Source of the DNA: Clostridia bacterium
GTDB taxonomy: Bacteria > Bacillota > Clostridia > CAKSNL01 > HGM11501
Assembly: GCA_017390225.1 (NCBI GenBank)
Contig: JAFPCL010000130.1
Coordinates: 1 to 8,689 of the forward strand
Length of the DNA: 8,689 bases
Reading direction: 5' to 3'
A model generated the notes under the pieces. The model was not told where the DNA came from. It worked only from the letters and a program-made list of their open reading frames with translations, and did not search any database. Below are positions 6,610-8,689 of this stretch, one piece after another. A program made the position numbers and the translations under genes. Position 1 is the stretch's first letter, and the number at the start of each line of letters is the position of its first letter.

Positions 6610-6647
6610 TGCATGACAATTGATTATAAATTATGTGCATAGATAAA

Positions 6648-6655
6648 AAAGGAGG
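6648..6655 (+). promoter_or_regulatory. Ribosome binding site of the second giant gene; 53-base operon spacer
   Basis: AAAGGAGG (6648-6655) lies 7 bases before ATG 6663, close to ideal. The spacer 6610-6662 has only a loose ATGCA/TGCAT plus AATT/AATT pairing (6609-6640) and no T-run, so it is not an intrinsic terminator. Co-transcription with the gene before it is likely. Confidence 0.8.
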
Positions 6656-6662
6656 CTTTAAA

Positions 6663-8689
6663 ATGAAAATTCATGTGCTGTTTTTATCTGTTATGCTGCT
6701 TTTGGTTAGTTTTATGTGCATATCCTCCTACGCCGCATTGGATGCATTTACCGTGGATCAGGTGGTCACTTTGGTCAATGATCCGGCGGGCAAGCCTACG
6801 GCAAACATGAAATCAATCGTGGTCGGTGATACGGTTCGCTTTTCCGGCACCATTGAAGGCACGGAGTTGGGTGATTTGACCTTGGCAATTGATAAATCCG
6901 GCAGTGACACGCATTGGAGTGATGCCGGCTATAAGGGGATATACTCTCGTTTGGATGTTGTCAAAAGGGATTCTGCTACCTGGCAAATGACGGAAGAGCA
7001 AGCCGTTACATTTACGGAAGCAGGGCTTTACCGCATTTTTTGCTGGAACTACAGTACGCCGAGTGCCTTTACTTATTTTATTGTTCTTCCCAAAACGCCT
7101 TCTGCGGTAACCAATGTGAAGGTGGATGGAAAAGAATGTGCAAGTGGCGGTGATTTTATGACACTGCGCAACGAAGTGCGCACACTTACATATACAATTG
7201 GTGCGGATGCAAACACATCCTATGTGAGTGTCGGGAAGAGTAACGGTGTCGGTGGCTGGTCGGATATTACCGGTTGGAGCGGCAGAGAATTTGCCGTTGG
7301 CTCAAACAGAGGGTGTTCTGTTACACTGGATATTTATGAGATTGCTGCGGCGGCAGGTGTGGGCAACGGAAGCTTGCGTATCACAATTTATGCCGGCAAT
7401 AGCCGTGGTGGTGTATCAGGGGCATATATTCTGTGGATTCGCATTGGTTGGAAGCTGTCTTCCGGAACATTCACCAACGGCACGGTAAATTTCTATAATG
7501 CCAATCTGACAACAGAGGAATATGTTTCGGGCAGAACACTGTTTCAGAGAAAGCCCTTTATTATCAAGGTGAAGGCATCAGAAGGATATTATCTGGAGAA
7601 GGTTCTGATCGCTAAAAGATACTATACAGGAAAAACGGAAGTATCAGAAACGCAGATTGTTCAGTATGATGAACCGACACAGGGGATTTACCAAAGCGAA
7701 CCACTTTGCTTCCATGATGCGGACACAGATGAATATCCGAAAGAGATCATCGATGAGATTATTGTTACCCCTGTGTTCCGTGAACAGAAAATGGTGGATG
7801 TGCGTATTGCCAACATCAACCGTAAATATATTGATTTGGATTTTTGGGGATTGATGGTCGTGTCCTACACGAATGTGGGGACGGTTTATTACGGAACAAC
7901 GAAGGATTACGGGTACACCGCTAAAGTGGAAAAGGATGGCGAAATCATTGATTTAATTGAGGTTACACGCAAAAAAGTCGGTACGACAACACTTTATTGG
8001 AAGGTGTACGTGGACGAAACGCATCAGATTCATGAAGGAAAAACGGATATCACGGTGTATAAAGCACCGGTGACTGTGACGGCAAATAATCAAACCATCG
8101 TTTACGGGTCTTCGATTAATACGGCACATACAAGCTGTGGAGCCATCGGTGTAGGGGAATATCATGTGCTCTACAGTGCTAAATATAAGACATCAACGAC
8201 AAATGTGACGGATAACGGACAGATTATTCCGTATGATGCAAGATTTTTGAATGCAGACCATACGGAGGATGTGACAGATCAATATGAGCTTACCTATGTT
8301 CCCGGCAAGCTTGTAATCACACCAAAACCACTGGTGCCGAGCGTACAGGCAAACCACAAGGTTTATGATGGCACGACCGATGGCAGTGGGGAAATTTTAT
8401 TAACAGGGGTTGTGAGCGGTGATGCGGTGACGGCATCTGCTACATCCTATGCATTTGATAACAAAAACGTCGGGACAGGGAAAACCGTGTCTGCAAAAGG
8501 CATTACACTCAGTGGTGCGTCTGCCGGAAATTATACCGTTTCTTCTGCGGCAACGGGAAAAGCGGATATTACCGCTAAAACTTTAGACTATAAGGTGAAT
8601 GTCGATAATAAAATCTATGACGGCACGACCGTCGGCGCAGGAACAATTACGCTTACCAATGTGGTTTACGGAGATTCTGTTTCTGCCAA
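6663..8689 (+). CDS. Second giant secreted MBG/YDG protein, paralogue of the preceding one (runs off the window)
   Basis: The frame is open for 675 codons from ATG 6663 to the window end. It begins with a signal peptide (MKIHVLFLSVMLLLVSF..., cleavage probably after SYA, residue 24). The domain order repeats that of the upstream protein. Module 1 is about 27-146, with GDLTLAIDKSG (70-80) and GLYRIFCWNY (121-130). Module 2 is 147-263 (TSYVSVGKS, ITGWSGRE, GNGSLRITIYAG, ILWIRIGW). Module 3 is 264-377 (SEGYYLEKVLI). Then come an Ig-like segment (378-466, YWKVYVDETH), an MBG-like module (467-556, NNQTIVYGSS), YDG 1 (557-640) and the start of YDG 2 (641 on, NKIYDGTT). The first YDG domains of the two proteins match at about 59 of 84 residues by hand count. 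No gap or frameshift is seen. The C-terminus and any anchor lie beyond the window. It is probably translated from the same mRNA as the gene before it. Confidence 0.92.
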   Translation, partial: MKIHVLFLSVMLLLVSFMCISSYAALDAFTVDQVVTLVNDPAGKPTANMKSIVVGDTVRFSGTIEGTELGDLTLAIDKSGSDTHWSDAGYKGIYSRLDVVKRDSATWQMTEEQAVTFTEAGLYRIFCWNYSTPSAFTYFIVLPKTPSAVTNVKVDGKECASGGDFMTLRNEVRTLTYTIGADANTSYVSVGKSNGVGGWSDITGWSGREFAVGSNRGCSVTLDIYEIAAAAGVGNGSLRITIYAGNSRGGVSGAYILWIRIGWKLSSGTFTNGTVNFYNANLTTEEYVSGRTLFQRKPFIIKVKASEGYYLEKVLIAKRYYTGKTEVSETQIVQYDEPTQGIYQSEPLCFHDADTDEYPKEIIDEIIVTPVFREQKMVDVRIANINRKYIDLDFWGLMVVSYTNVGTVYYGTTKDYGYTAKVEKDGEIIDLIEVTRKKVGTTTLYWKVYVDETHQIHEGKTDITVYKAPVTVTANNQTIVYGSSINTAHTSCGAIGVGEYHVLYSAKYKTSTTNVTDNGQIIPYDARFLNADHTEDVTDQYELTYVPGKLVITPKPLVPSVQANHKVYDGTTDGSGEILLTGVVSGDAVTASATSYAFDNKNVGTGKTVSAKGITLSGASAGNYTVSSAATGKADITAKTLDYKVNVDNKIYDGTTVGAGTITLTNVVYGDSVSA
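8331..8689 (+). repeat. YDG-type domain repeats in the second giant gene (partial)
   Basis: One complete YDG unit (8331-8582) with HKVYDGTTD, VVSGDAVTA, KNVGTGKTV and ITLSGASAGNY is followed by the start of a second with NKIYDGTT and GDSVSA. Each resembles the unit at the same position in the upstream paralogue more than it resembles its own neighbour. Confidence 0.8.

Overview
The window looks like a Clostridia-type Bacillota chromosome or metagenome contig of moderate GC. The reasons are an ispH-S1 fusion gene (an arrangement known from Clostridia), strong AGGAGG-type ribosome binding sites, consensus-like sigma-A promoters, and secreted proteins built from copper-amine-oxidase-N, LamG, MBG and YDG modules. 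The exact genus cannot be named from the sequence.

Layout. (1) Bases 1-120, minus strand: most of a tRNA-Gly(UCC) cut by the window edge, preceded by only the 3' part of what looks like a tRNA-Tyr. (2) Bases ~120-1670, plus strand: the C-terminal half of IspH fused in frame to a four-domain ribosomal protein S1. The IspH part lacks its first ~155 residues, and its coding sequence runs straight into the broken tRNA. This is either a genuine rearrangement or an assembly chimera. An internal Shine-Dalgarno and ATG (501) would let the S1 part be made alone. (3) Bases 1710-3137: a self-contained transcription unit with a perfect TTGACA-17-TATAAT promoter, a hairpin at the predicted 5' end of the mRNA, a secreted LamG plus copper-amine-oxidase-N protein, and a clear intrinsic terminator. 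(4) Bases 3244-8689: an extended -10 promoter followed by two tandem, paralogous, very large secreted modular proteins. The first is complete (1080 aa). The second is open to the window end (at least 675 aa). They share a three-part N-terminal region that I do not recognise, then an Ig-like segment, an MBG-like module and YDG repeats. Only 53 bases separate them and no terminator is visible, so they probably form an operon.

How the genes fit together. Apart from the translation and isoprenoid gene at the left, the window encodes exported surface or extracellular proteins. None of the visible C-termini carries a convincing cell-wall anchor, so how they stay at the cell is open. The most interesting material is the tandem giant-protein pair, with its conserved unnamed N-terminal modules, and the tRNA/ispH breakpoint.
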